Positions 45,386 through 55,090 of a DNA stretch of 64,000 nucleotides are shown here, piece after piece. The DNA is taken from the NCBI GenBank assembly GCA_946811185.2, contig OX328099.1:36939299-37003298 (forward strand), written 5' to 3'. Numbering within the stretch: the first letter of the stretch is position 1; each line of letters starts with the position of its first letter. Below the pieces are notes generated by a model that ran no database searches, was not told where the DNA came from, and saw only the letters and a list, made by a program, of their open reading frames with translations. A program made the translations under genes and the position numbers. Source of the DNA: Hippopus hippopus. Taxonomy: Eukaryota > Mollusca > Bivalvia > Cardiida > Cardiidae.

Positions 45386-45644
45386 CCATGCTCTGTGAAA
45401 AGGAGGCTTAATGCATCTGCGAAAAGTATATACCCAAGTCAACCTGCGCAGTTCACGCAGTCTGACCTGGGCCGAAACTTTTCGCTAATGGTCTATTTTC
45501 TTTATGTACAAGGAGTAGTCCACCTTATGATTAGGTCGGTTATCGAAAGAAGTGGCTATTATGGATGCATAAGTATTTTATGGTTTGCTTGGTATTATTG
45601 ATCACGAAGATGCATTAAGCCCTGTTTTACCAGCGCATGGTTCA
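45383..45644. mobile_element. Family B MITE
   Basis: Ends gagccatgctctgtgaaaag and accagcgcatggttca; inserted directly at the microsatellite edge. Confidence 0.8.
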
Positions 45645-45879
45645 TATTTATTTGTCGTCTGAAAAGGCTTTCGTTTTGGACGCGTTAAAATATTGTCGTA
45701 GGGTACCACTAACTTCAAATCCTCGTCCAAACCTTATTGTTAGCCAGAGAGTGATTTTACATTGTTGGAAAAAACACTTTATACCATTTGTAAATGCAAC
45801 ATCAAAATTCAGGATGGAATGATTTCGTTAAGATAGGGGGCATAAGTCCAGCAGAGAGGTTTTCAAGCCAATGGGCGGA

Positions 45880-45962
45880 CAGACAGACACACTCACAGAC
45901 AGACAGACACAGACAGACAGACACAGACAGACAGACACACACACGCACAGACAGACACAGAT
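45880..45962. repeat. ACAG microsatellite
   Basis: Runs of cagacagacagacacagaca, degenerate at the right end. Confidence 0.9.
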
Positions 45963-46593
45963 ACCATGTTTTTGTATTGCAATAACCAGGGAGGTCTGGA
46001 ATGTCTATCGTAATGAATAGCTCTATGAAAGTCTTTATAGCACCGAAAGCTTTTTATCATTTTACAGTATTTCGTTCAGAGCAAAATACTATAATCCCGA
46101 CCTCTTACGACCAAGAGCAGAGTGTATAGGTTCTATTTAGTCTGCTGTCCGCGAAAGCCCCTTTGTAAGCCTACGTCGGGAAATTAAGGGTCCAATTATT
46201 CGGCGCACACCTTTCAACGGCGATAATGCAAGTTATGGACGCAAACAAAACACCCCTAGTTGTCTCCCTTTTCTTTTCTTTTTTTTTTTTCACTGTGAAC
46301 GGGTTAATTCTCCTCTTTCTATCGTAGCAGACCACTTCAAAGAACATTGCGACAAAAGGTAAAACTGTCCATGACAAGTTTTATTCGAGGAATCAATATG
46401 TATATTTATTTGTAGTATCTTTATGCTGTCCAAGTCGGCTGCTGCAAGTATGCTGCCTTGGAAAATGAACTAATTAAATCTTGACATTTATAGATGACCG
46501 AGCTGTCTCTATCGTGTTTACTTGGTGTTCTCCATTGCAGAGAGTAGGTTCTGTAGGCCCTGTAAGGCCATATACAGCGTGTCCAAAATATAC

Positions 46594-46854
46594 GTGCCAT
46601 GCTTTGTGAAAAGGGGGCTTAATGCAACTCCGTGATGCATGATACCAAGCAAGTCATCACATGATATAGATTCATAAAATCCGTTTAGTCTACTAAATCA
46701 CTAAATCTGGAGGTGGAATAGTGCTTGGACTCCCAGAAAATTTAAAGATGGCATAAAGTTTTGGCCCATGTCAGTCTGCGCGGACTGCGCAGGCTGACAT
46801 AGGCCGATACATTTTGCAGATGTATTAAGCCCCTTTTTCATACAGCATGGCTCA
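46594..46854. mobile_element. Family B MITE
   Basis: Ends gtgccatgctttgtgaaaag and tacagcatggctca with central tgcgcggactgcgcaggctg. Confidence 0.8.
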
Positions 46855-46892
46855 CATGTTACTTCTTCAAATCCTTGTTATTTTGTTAAAAC

Positions 46893-47702
46893 TACGAGGG
46901 TTGTCGCAGAAGTAAAAGGACTTTTCTTGTAGCTGCTTTATTGTCGGGCGCATACATATATATTTTTGCTTGAATTCAGTTCAGCATGTCTGCTCCCGAA
47001 ATGTATACTCCAAATGAAATTTTATCTGACGTACTTTGAAATATGCAGTTTCCAAGGTAACGGTAAAGGTAGGCGGCGCACGCCGGTTTCAATAACGCAA
47101 AGATAACATTTGCTTGTTCAGATGTCGCTATAATTATCTTTATGTTTTGTTTTTGGGCGCGAAAGTTCGGCTGCACAGTATGTGGCGTTATGACGTCATT
47201 TCCTGTTTATTTGAGCGCCATTGCATTGCCGTTAGCTGAGATACAGCATTTTTCATCACGTCAGAGTCTACGGAGAAAAAACGTCATGTCGTCCACAGGA
47301 GGTGAAGTCACGTTTACGAGGTACACATTTCAACAGTGGAGAGGAGCTAATGTTGGAAACACAGAGGATTGTGTTGTCATTTAGTAATGACATTTATGTA
47401 GACACATTTGACAAGTGGATCGCACGTCACAGGAAGTGTGTTTGCACTGGTGGGGACTATGTGGAGAAAGTATGATAAGCGACGTCATCTGGGCGTCAGT
47501 GAACGTTATTCTGTGTGCCGGGTGGCGTTTAGCGTTGTATGTATTTTAACTGTAGTTTCGTTATTGTTATATGTATTTTGATGATTTTTGGGAGAAATAA
47601 TCATGAGATATGGCACTTAATCCGCTTTAGTTTTCTTGCTTACACGCCAATAATTGTTCATGTTACAGCAATAGTCCTTTTACTTCTGCGACAACCCTCG
47701 TA
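46893..47702. mobile_element. Non-autonomous mariner-like element (TA target)
   Basis: Perfect 28-bp inverted ends CGAGGGTTGTCGCAGAAGTA (plus AAAGGACT) at 46895 and its inverse ending at 47700, each bordered by TA. CGAGGGTTGTC ends are typical of a mariner lineage. The 810-bp interior carries no transposase motif. Confidence 0.85.
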
Positions 47703-47794
47703 CATGTTGCATTTTTCTCATTCAAACATCATGATAACTTGCTCATCTCAAAGTATGCAATTACTTGTAATACACTTCGCTTTACTGTATTTCG

Positions 47795-47890
47795 ATGATG
47801 ATGATGATGACTGATAGCGATGATGATGATGAGGAGGAGGAGGAGGACGATGTTGATGATGATGACGACGATGAAAACGATGATGATCAT
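47795..47890. repeat. GAT/GAG trinucleotide repeat
   Basis: gatgatgatgatga...gaggaggaggaggacgatg...gatgatgatgacgacgatg; the acidic frame over it is not a gene. Confidence 0.85.
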
Positions 47891-48055
47891 GATGATCTCT
47901 TCTATCAAATTGATATCAGAAGTTGTAGTGCTTATTTAGATCTACCTAATTTAATGATAACAAAATAATTGTTTTGGGTAAAATATTTCCTCCTTTTCCA
48001 CTATGTCTTCTTCATTTTCAACAGCAAATCCTATCATTTGAGCCGTATTACATTA

Positions 48056-48261
48056 ATGGCCAGCAACACCCGAAGAGGCTAATCCGAGACGACACTTTAC
48101 GTTTTTATGTAATTTTCTGTTTTGCGCAAGTTTTCTGTAGCACAAAATCTAATGTAGTCGTAAAGTGCCGTCTTGGATTAGCCTGCGCGGACTGCGCAGG
48201 CTGATCCGAGACGACAATTTACGCAAATGTCCGAATGTCCCTTTTCGCGTGTTGCAAGCCA
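48056..48261. mobile_element. Family C MITE, shortened copy
   Basis: Starts tggccagcaacacccgaaga and ends gcgtgttgcaagcca; about 45 bases shorter at the left than the copy at 9105. Confidence 0.8.
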
Positions 48262-48429
48262 TTTGTCGTCTCGCTAATTGCTTTGGATATGAACGATTCT
48301 AAAGATTTCGTCGTTTGGTAAAGAGGTTTTTAAAAACTGTTATTCATACCTGTTTTATTTCAGAGCATTCAGACGATAAATCAACAGAGGGTCAAATAAT
48401 GAAATTTGTTTTCAAAAGAGTAAAAATCA

Positions 48430-48740
48430 TTTTGGGAAAAGGAGAAAACGCTGGTAACCAGCATTTTCTCCTTTTCCCCACAATGTTTTCAATAGCATTC
48501 TATCCAAAGGTCATCAAAACACGGGGTTTTTTGTTAAAGCGTGAAGGCAACAACTATTTATATTGATTTGACATGTACCTCTTTCATCGCCAACTAATAA
48601 ACTCAATCTCTTTCGACGGCTGGAAAATAACCTCTAAGTTTATTATCTCATAGGGTTGACTAAACAAGGGCGTGGTATAGGTCTATGATCAGACTACACC
48701 TTTTTTTGCTGTCTGATCTTGATCAATGTCGTTTGTATAA
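48430..48740. repeat. Family D palindrome and family A palindrome
   Basis: Family D: gggaaaaggagaaaacgctg-gtaaccagcattttctccttttccc at 48434-48480. Family A at 48668-48735, with an expanded loop ttttttt. Confidence 0.75.
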
Positions 48741-48820
48741 GTCACTATTTTGGCATATGGCGCTAACTAGGAAGGCACTTTTTGGCTTCAAAGAAACATA
48801 TTCTGGAATTATTGTGTTTT

Positions 48821-49464
48821 TAGCTCACCTGAGCACAAAGTGAGCTTTTGTGATCGTGCTGTGTCCGGCGTATGTCGTCCGTCGTGCGTCGTCAAATTTT
48901 ACCTTGTGTACGCTCTAGAAGCCACATATTCAGTCTGATACTAATGAAACTTGGTCAGAATGTTTGTCTTGATAATATCTCGGACGAGTTCGAAAATGGG
49001 TCATGTCGGGTCAAAAACTTGGTCACTAGGTCAAATCTTAGAAAAACCTTGTGTACGCTCTAGAGGCCACATTTTCAGTCCAAAACTCCTGAAAGTTGGT
49101 CAGAATATTTGTCTTGATTATATCTTGGATGAGATTGAAAATGGGTCATGTCAGGTCAAAATCTAGGTCACTAGGTCAGATCTTAGAAAAACCTTGTGTA
49201 TGCTTTAGAGGCCACTTTTTCAATCCTATACTCATGAAACTTGGTCAGAATGTTTGTCTTGATCTCTTGGACCAGTTTGCAAGTGGATCATTTTGGGTCA
49301 ATAACTAGGTCACTGAGTCAAATCTTCAAAAAACCTTTTTCAGTCAAATACTCATGAAAATCTTGGTAGAATGTTTGTCATAATATCTCAAAAGAGATTG
49401 AAAATGGGTCATGTTTGGTCAAAAGACTCAGGTGAGCGACTTCAGGGCCATCATGGCCCTCTTG
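48821..49464. mobile_element. Family F repeat element (opposite orientation)
   Basis: Starts tagctcacctgagcacaaag and ends tcaggtgagcgacttcaggg, ccatcatggccctc. Three or four tandem units of about 125 bp with gaaacttggtcagaatgttt and gtcttgat share the body of the 18729 copy. Open frames over it are repeat artefacts. Confidence 0.75.
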
Positions 49465-49502
49465 TCTTATGTTTAGTTTTTCTCAGTGTCAGATTTAGAG
49501 AT

Positions 49503-49705
49503 GTCGGGCCGGTAGTGAACAGGACTTAAAACAGGAAGTCGCTGGTTCGAATCCCCAGCTCGTGCTCGGACAATTTCATTCCAAGTAATGATAACCATTG
49601 GGACAGGATCCCTTTTTTCTCATCCCTGATCATTGTCTCAACAACGCTCATGTGGGACAGCAGCGAGTGGCTTGTAAAGAATATTGTGCAAAACACTGGT
49701 TAAAA
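49503..49705 (+). mobile_element. tRNA-derived SINE of a third family
   Basis: Head gggccggtagtgaacaggac with a good box B GGTTCGAATCC (49545), body cattgtctcaacaacgctca, then gcaaaacactggttaaaatg. Lacks a full tRNA cloverleaf. Confidence 0.55.
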
Positions 49706-49836
49706 TGAACAAAAAAAACATTGAAAAACGGCCTTAAGCACACATACACAAACACTCACGCCCGCACACACACACACACATTTTGAAATTTTGCTTTGCG
49801 GTCTTACAGAAAGTGAACTGTTGCAGTCATGTTATC

Positions 49837-50493
49837 TTAATATCTTTTCTTCCTTTCCTTTCTTTTCCCGTTGGTAGAAGAATCAGGAATGGTGTCCAAA
49901 GCCTGTTGGCTTCTTGCAATTTCTTCAATGGATAGTAAATCATTTCCTTCCTTCTCTACACAGCCACAGATGACTATGAGGCGATAGAATCCCAACACCA
50001 GCGTCAACAAATTCTTCAAGGAGAAAAATATTGTTAAATACTGGTGCATCTTCAACTTCAAAATAGCGTAGCATCTTACGAGTAAAAACGGACCATCTTG
50101 CATCAGGAAAACCATGAGTATAGACAACATTTCTGCTTTATCCACTCTCTCGGTCGCCGAAACGCCACTTTCCGGGTTGATAGTCGACTTTCGCACTTGC
50201 CGTTTGTATGTAAAACTTGTGGTAACGACAAATATGAACTGGAGCAGGCTCCAAGACCAAATACCCAGTACAGCGTAGTTGAATTGCGTGTGGCTGCGTA
50301 CGATGTCGTCGGTTAGAAACTCCGAGAAGTCGAGAATGTCTGCGCTGATGGCCGAGTACATAATGAGAAGTTGGGAGAGAGAATCGCGGTCAATACGACC
50401 ACGAGGCAGTATCCAGCGGCATATTATGATGACGAACATCATGGACTGTTCCACGAGATCCGTCAGTGTCTCTTCTTCGGTACTCCAGTCACC
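49837..50493 (-). CDS. TMEM26: TMEM26-family membrane protein, exon 3
   Basis: Last exon, acceptor ttttcgcag ending at 50494, phase 0, stop at 49837. Encodes about 218 residues: a membrane-type segment (MMFVIIICRWIL), an AISADILDFSEF stretch, a hydrophobic helix (YAVLGIWSWSLLQFIFVVTT), then MVFLMQDGPFLLVRCYAIL and YLTIFFSLKNLLTLVLGFYRLIVI-type helices, all in the order of TMEM26. The cytosolic tail is Lys/Arg-rich (NGKRKERKKRY). With the other exons (54346-54102, 51746-51581) the coding sequence is 1,068 bases, 355 residues, close to the vertebrate protein length. TMEM26 is a multi-pass membrane protein of uncertain molecular function. No damage seen. Confidence 0.85.
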   Translation of the reverse strand, partial: GDWSTEEETLTDLVEQSMMFVIIICRWILPRGRIDRDSLSQLLIMYSAISADILDFSEFLTDDIVRSHTQFNYAVLGIWSWSLLQFIFVVTTSFTYKRQVRKSTINPESGVSATERVDKAEMLSILMVFLMQDGPFLLVRCYAILKLKMHQYLTIFFSLKNLLTLVLGFYRLIVICGCVEKEGNDLLSIEEIARSQQALDTIPDSSTNGKRKERKKRY

Positions 50494-50785
50494 CTGCGAA
50501 AATACAGGACCTAACCTTCAAGTAATTGCAACAGAAATTATTTTTGTAGTTGTCAAATCTTTAGAGTGTATGTAACAGATTAAAAGATACACATCTGATG
50601 TCAATATTATAAATAGGGCAGATATCTGGAATCATAAAACTGTAGGAAAATTCTATTTTTTTTTTCTTCGCTTTTAAGTGTTAACTAAACAATTCCGTGT
50701 TCGAAGCAGTCACTATATAGCCAAACAGCTACCAATGCGGTACGAGCAGTACTATAACAAAGAAAAGCTATCGCCAAAATTAAAG

Positions 50786-51320
50786 GAGCCAGGCTCTATG
50801 CAAAAATAGTTAAACGCTTCTACAAGAAGTATCGACCCAGGTCAGCCTGCACGGTCCTCTGCGCGGGCGCGGACTTTCATGCAGGCTGACCGGGTCAATA
50901 CGTCTTGTTTTTTGGTAAATTTTCTGAACGTCTAAGGACGATTCTACCTCATGATTCAATTGGATGTTAGACAGATTATATTTCAGGATCCATAATTATG
51001 CGATGACTTGGTTGGTACATATATACATAATGTATTACAGAGATGCATTTGAACTCCTAGGGGGCCTGCATGGCTCAGTGGTAAAGAGTAGAACTCGTGA
51101 CCTGGAGGTCCGGGGCTCGAGCCTCACTGGATCCACTTGGCCTTTCGTGGTAGCGTCCTTGGGCAAAACACTTCAAAGCCTAAGCCAAGTACCGCTGACA
51201 CCCAGAATTGCATGAATATTTGAGCTGTCACCTTGATATGACTGAAATATTGTTGAAAGAGGCGTAAAACACCATTCAATCAATCAATCATTTTAACCCC
51301 TTTGCCAGAGCATGGCTCAA
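50786..51320. mobile_element. Family B MITE split by a SINE
   Basis: Left part 50786-51055 (gagccaggctctatgcaaaa, central hairpin ggtcagcctgcacg...tgcaggctgacc) and right part 51290-51320 (ttgccagagcatggctcaa) are one element. The SINE at 51061-51289 lies between, with imperfect flanking strings ttgaactcc and tttaacccc. Lies in TMEM26 intron 2. Confidence 0.8.
51061..51289 (+). mobile_element. tRNA-derived SINE inside a MITE
   Basis: Box A TGGCTCAGTGGTA (51071), box B-like GGGCTCGAGCCTC, body gcgtccttgggcaaaacact, tail caatcaatcaatca. Same family as the SINE at 7838. Confidence 0.85.
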
Positions 51321-51327
51321 ATTAATA

Positions 51328-51559
51328 TGAGCCATGCTCTGTGAAAAGGGGGTTTAATGCATCTACGAAAAGTATCAACCCTGAGCCGAAACTTTTCGCT
51401 ATTGGTCAATTTACTGTATGTACAAGGACTAGTCCACCTCATGATTCAGTCGGTTATTAGAAGAAGTGGTTGTTATGGTTCCATAAGTATTTTATTGCTT
51501 GCTTGGTACTATGGATCACGGAGAAGCATTTAGCCCTGTTTCACCAGAGCATGGTTCAT
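51328..51559. mobile_element. Family B MITE in TMEM26 intron 2
   Basis: Ends tgagccatgctctgtgaaaa and ccagagcatggttca; part of the central hairpin is deleted. Ends 21 bases from the exon 2 donor. Confidence 0.82.
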
Positions 51560-51580
51560 ATATATTTGTAAGCACTTTAC

Positions 51581-51746
51581 CAGCACTTGAACTTGCGATA
51601 GGAGACCAAGTGGTTTTGAGGATGAATTCGTCTTGTTGCTTGTGTTTGTAGAGTTCTCATGACTGGTCAGAAATTTGGGATTCAGTCTCAGTATCCATAT
51701 TGTTGGAACAATCGTCAAAAAATAGACCAGGAAGGGGGTACAGATT
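51581..51746 (-). CDS. TMEM26: TMEM26-family membrane protein, exon 2
   Basis: Minus-strand acceptor tcttgtttttatag ends at 51747 and donor CTG/GTAAAG follows 51581. The exon starts with one base completing an Arg codon from exon 1, then 55 codons: helix TPFLVYFLTIVPTIWILRL, then an Asn/Ser/Thr-rich loop with several N-x-S/T sites. A family B MITE sits 21 bases inside the following intron. Confidence 0.82.
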
Positions 51747-52074
51747 CTATAAAAACAAGAAAAAAAAAAATCTCGTAAAAAATTAATCAAATGACGCACT
51801 CATGAGACATGTCACGTGTGACTCATTTCGTTCTAAACGATGGTGTACAGGCCTGCATTTCAACAAACTGCATAGATTTACGCAAAATATTTGGGATTGT
51901 ACATGTATATACACACATACGATACCTTCTTTAGCCAAAGGTATGATCTGGCGTAAACATACACAAATATTTACTCAAATCGTAAAATTATGCCGTTTAG
52001 TGAAACTTATTTTCAGACTGTATGCTTGCTTACCTTAACACTTTACCGCACAATGCCGACTTCTATCGACCCTG

Positions 52075-53660
52075 GGAAAGAGGCCTTTTGAAAACATTGT
52101 GGGAAAATGAGAAAATGCTGGTAACCAGCATTTTCTCCTTTTCCCACAATATTTTCTACCCTATCAAAGAAGAATTGCACCATTTGAGCTACACTGTAAT
52201 TGTCGTCTGCAAATACTTTCAATTTGGACAAGGCTAAATTTTTTTTCTGTCTGGTAAAGGGTTAACTGCGTACACAAATTTCGTACACACGCAGTTAAGT
52301 GAAAGGTCGCCCAGGTCTTTAAAATGTACCAAAGACCCAGTACCAAAAATAGATTTTTAGACCTACAAAATCTTGTACAAGAGACTCGAATCAGAAACAT
52401 AATACATGTACATGAATAAAATTCTGAAAAGAACAATACCGTAGTGAATTAAATGGAAAACATTGTGGAGAAAAGAATTATGGCAGTTTGAATAAACAAG
52501 TGTTCTTTTCCCCCACTCTTAGGGCATAGAAATAATCTTATCTGCAGTATTGAGTCAAAGGATGAAGATAAGGAAGAAAACTCATTGTGGATTGTTGCAA
52601 TTACCATATATGGCCTGATTAGTATATAGCACGTTCATACTATTGTATTCTTTCCGTGAATAAAAAGTCTGTTTACCCTTTCAGTGCCATAGACGAAAAC
52701 ATCGGCCCTTGCAGACAGCATAGATCAAGATCAAACTGCACAAGATGTACAGTCAAATCTTGGATCTATACCGTCCGCTAGTGTAGTCAAGCCTATAAGT
52801 CAAGGCTAATAAAATATTAAAAATCTTTGTGAATAAAAGTGATTTACGTATTTTCAGCCGTCTAAAGAGATCGGGCTTATGTATTTGTTGCTGAAAGTGT
52901 TTTAAGTGTATTAAGTACGGAACAAAAATCAAAGACTTGTGATACTTCCGTCCTGTGAGCACTAACTTCACAAAATAGATAGGGAACTCTAAATTCTTTA
53001 CCATACAATCTTCCGACTTTTAACGACCCTAGGGAAAACGCCTTTTGAAAACATAATGGGAAAAGAAGAAAATGCTGGTAACCAGCATTTTCTTCTTTTC
53101 CCACAATGTTTTCTCCACTATCGACAGTAGATCCAGTCATTTCGGTCACATTTACTCTGTCGTTTACAAGTGCTATCAATTCGGACATATCTAAAATTTG
53201 TAGTCCAGTAGAGTTAATTCTAGATATAAGTGTCGGTATTAACTCTTTACCAGACAACAAAATGTTAGACTTGACCAAATTGAAAGCGTTTGCAGGCAAG
53301 AAATCAAATGTGGCTAAAAAAGGAAAGTTGTCTTTGAAAGGGGTGAAGATGTTGTTGGGAAAAGGAGAAAATGCTGTATCCATAAAATCCTTTCTGTCTA
53401 ACAACCGACCGAATGATTGGGTAGACCGGACCTGTGATATGCAAAGAAATGACCAGTAGCAAAATGATCTACCCATGGGCAGGCTGACCAGAATCGATAC
53501 TGGGCAGATGTATTAAACCCCTTTTTCACAAAGCATGGCTCAAATATTTGTCAAATATTGTACAGGAATGATAGAAAACATTGTAGGAAAGGGACAAAAA
53601 GTTGGTTACCAGCATTTTCTCCTTTTCCTATATTGTTTTCAAAAGCAAACTTTTCTTTTG
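52075..53660. repeat. Cluster of family D palindromes, one family A, one truncated family B
   Basis: Within TMEM26 intron 1. Family D copies at 52083-52160, 53044-53118 and 53574-53645, each ending in variants of caatttggacaaggctaaat or a related tail. Family A at 52713-52785. Truncated family B at 53378-53543. A half family D at 53345-53377. Confidence 0.75.
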
Positions 53661-54101
53661 TAAACTGTATTAGCCGCGTATATTGGATAGGGGAGGTCGT
53701 GGCCATCCTCCCTCTATCCTTACAACAATCGTTATTTTCATCCAATAACATTTGTGACCCCTGCGAATAGTGCAGACCAAGATTCGAGTGTAGATTTATT
53801 TTGGAATTCACTGCTCGCAAAGGTGACAAATTGCAGAATTAGAGATAATAAAAATACATGTACTATTCAGAGATCCAGATCAGGTTATGCGTTTAAACAA
53901 ACTTCCTCAGGGTTGTTAAAACACGAGCTTGTTTGGTAAATGAGGCATATCAGTTACATGTATAAATTTTGTAAGATTTTCGACAAAATAAGATGGCTTT
54001 GATTTTTTGAAGTACATTACGTATTTCGCTCCAACATCTACTCAAATTTTAACATTTTTACTGTTTGTCCAACAGTGAGAAAAAGAATCATTGTACTATA
54101 C

Positions 54102-54346
54102 CTTTTTAATTCCAAGCCAGCATTGAAGTGAAGAATCAAACCTGTTTCAACCACAAACAGGAGAAAGCTGACGCCAATCACGATGACGTAGAACTCGTTG
54201 ACGTATGACGCTAAGTAGACGGCCAGCCAGCTATGCGCACACAAAACTAAACGTACCAAGAGAGCACGTAGTATCTTCCTCCACTTGTGAAAAGAGGATC
54301 GGAACTGGACCCGACTGATCTGCTGAACGACTCTTGTTACAGGCAT
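54102..54346 (-). CDS. TMEM26: TMEM26-family membrane protein, exon 1
   Basis: ATG at 54346; 81 codons plus two bases; donor AAAAAG/GTATAG at 54102/54101. Holds a basic N-terminus (HKWRKILRALLVRLVL) and two membrane segments (CAHSWLAVYLASYV, FYVIVIGVSFLLFVVETGLIL). The phase matches exon 2 exactly. Introns 1 (2.36 kb) and 2 (1.09 kb) are filled with MITE and SINE copies. An untranslated leader exon upstream cannot be excluded. Confidence 0.82.
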
Positions 54347-54407
54347 TGTTTTTTGTTGGTAGTTTTTATTATTATTACATCAAACATGTACAACCTATAA
54401 TTATATA

Positions 54408-54636
54408 TGAGCCTTACTCTGTAAAAAGGGAGTTTAATACGTCTGCAAAAAATATCGACCAAGGCCAGCCTGCGCAGTCAGCGCAGGCCGACCTGGGTCG
54501 ATTTTTTTTTCATGTCAAAGGACCAATCTATCTCATGATTCAGTCGGGTTTTGAGACAAAATAGATTTTATGGATTCATTAATTATGTGATGACTGGCTT
54601 GGTATGATGCATTACGGAGATGCCAGAGCACTGCTT
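54408..54636. mobile_element. Family B MITE
   Basis: Starts tgagccttactctgtaaaaa, has central cagcctgcgcagtcagcgca, right end eroded (gccagagcactgc). About 60 bases upstream of the TMEM26 start. Confidence 0.75.
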
Positions 54637-54815
54637 AATTATTTATCATCCCTTTACCAAATAATTCCATGTTTTTACAACCGTAAGACAGAAGGTTTTT
54701 TAAAACATACTGGGAAAAGAAGAAAATGATGTTAACTCTTGTTTCTCATTCTTTTATCCGCACGGTGTTTTCTACCCTTCATGGACAAATCCCAGTATTT
54801 GATCCACATTATATT

Positions 54816-55090
54816 TGGCTATAGCAACACGCGAAAAGGGGCATTCGGACATTTGCGTAAATTGTCGTAAATTGTCGTCTCGGATCAGCCTGCGCAGTCC
54901 GCGCAGGCTAATCCGAGACGGCACTTTACGACTGCATTGGATTTTGTGCTACAGTAGACTTGCGCAAAACAGAAAATTACATAGAAACGGAAAGTGTCGT
55001 TTCGGATTAGCCTGCGCGGACTGCGCGGGCTGATCCGAGATGACACTTTAAGCAAATGTCCGAATGCCCCTTTTCGCGTGTTGCAGGCCA
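54816..55090. mobile_element. Family C MITE
   Basis: Starts tggctatagcaacacgcgaa and ends gcgtgttgcaggcca. Two internal inverted blocks each contain gcctgcgcagtccgcgcagg or its mirror. Confidence 0.85.

Larger units (their letters stand above)
44077..46592. other. Repeat-rich non-coding stretch
   Basis: Holds a SINE 3' fragment (about 44320-44505, tail gacctaagctgttaaaacgg), truncated family B (44547-44738), family D (44768-44840 and half at 45222-45275), a G/TG microsatellite (45310-45380), a family B copy (45383-45644) and a CAGA microsatellite (45880-45962). Confidence 0.65.

Noticed and set aside
45217..45601. Cys/Val-rich frames
   Set aside because: Translation of a TG microsatellite.
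48872..49308. Three overlapping frames with repeated GQNVCLD-type strings
   Set aside because: Tandem units of repeat family F, no gene.
49503..49570. Possible tRNA gene with good box B
   Set aside because: No acceptor-stem pairing; followed by a SINE-like body.
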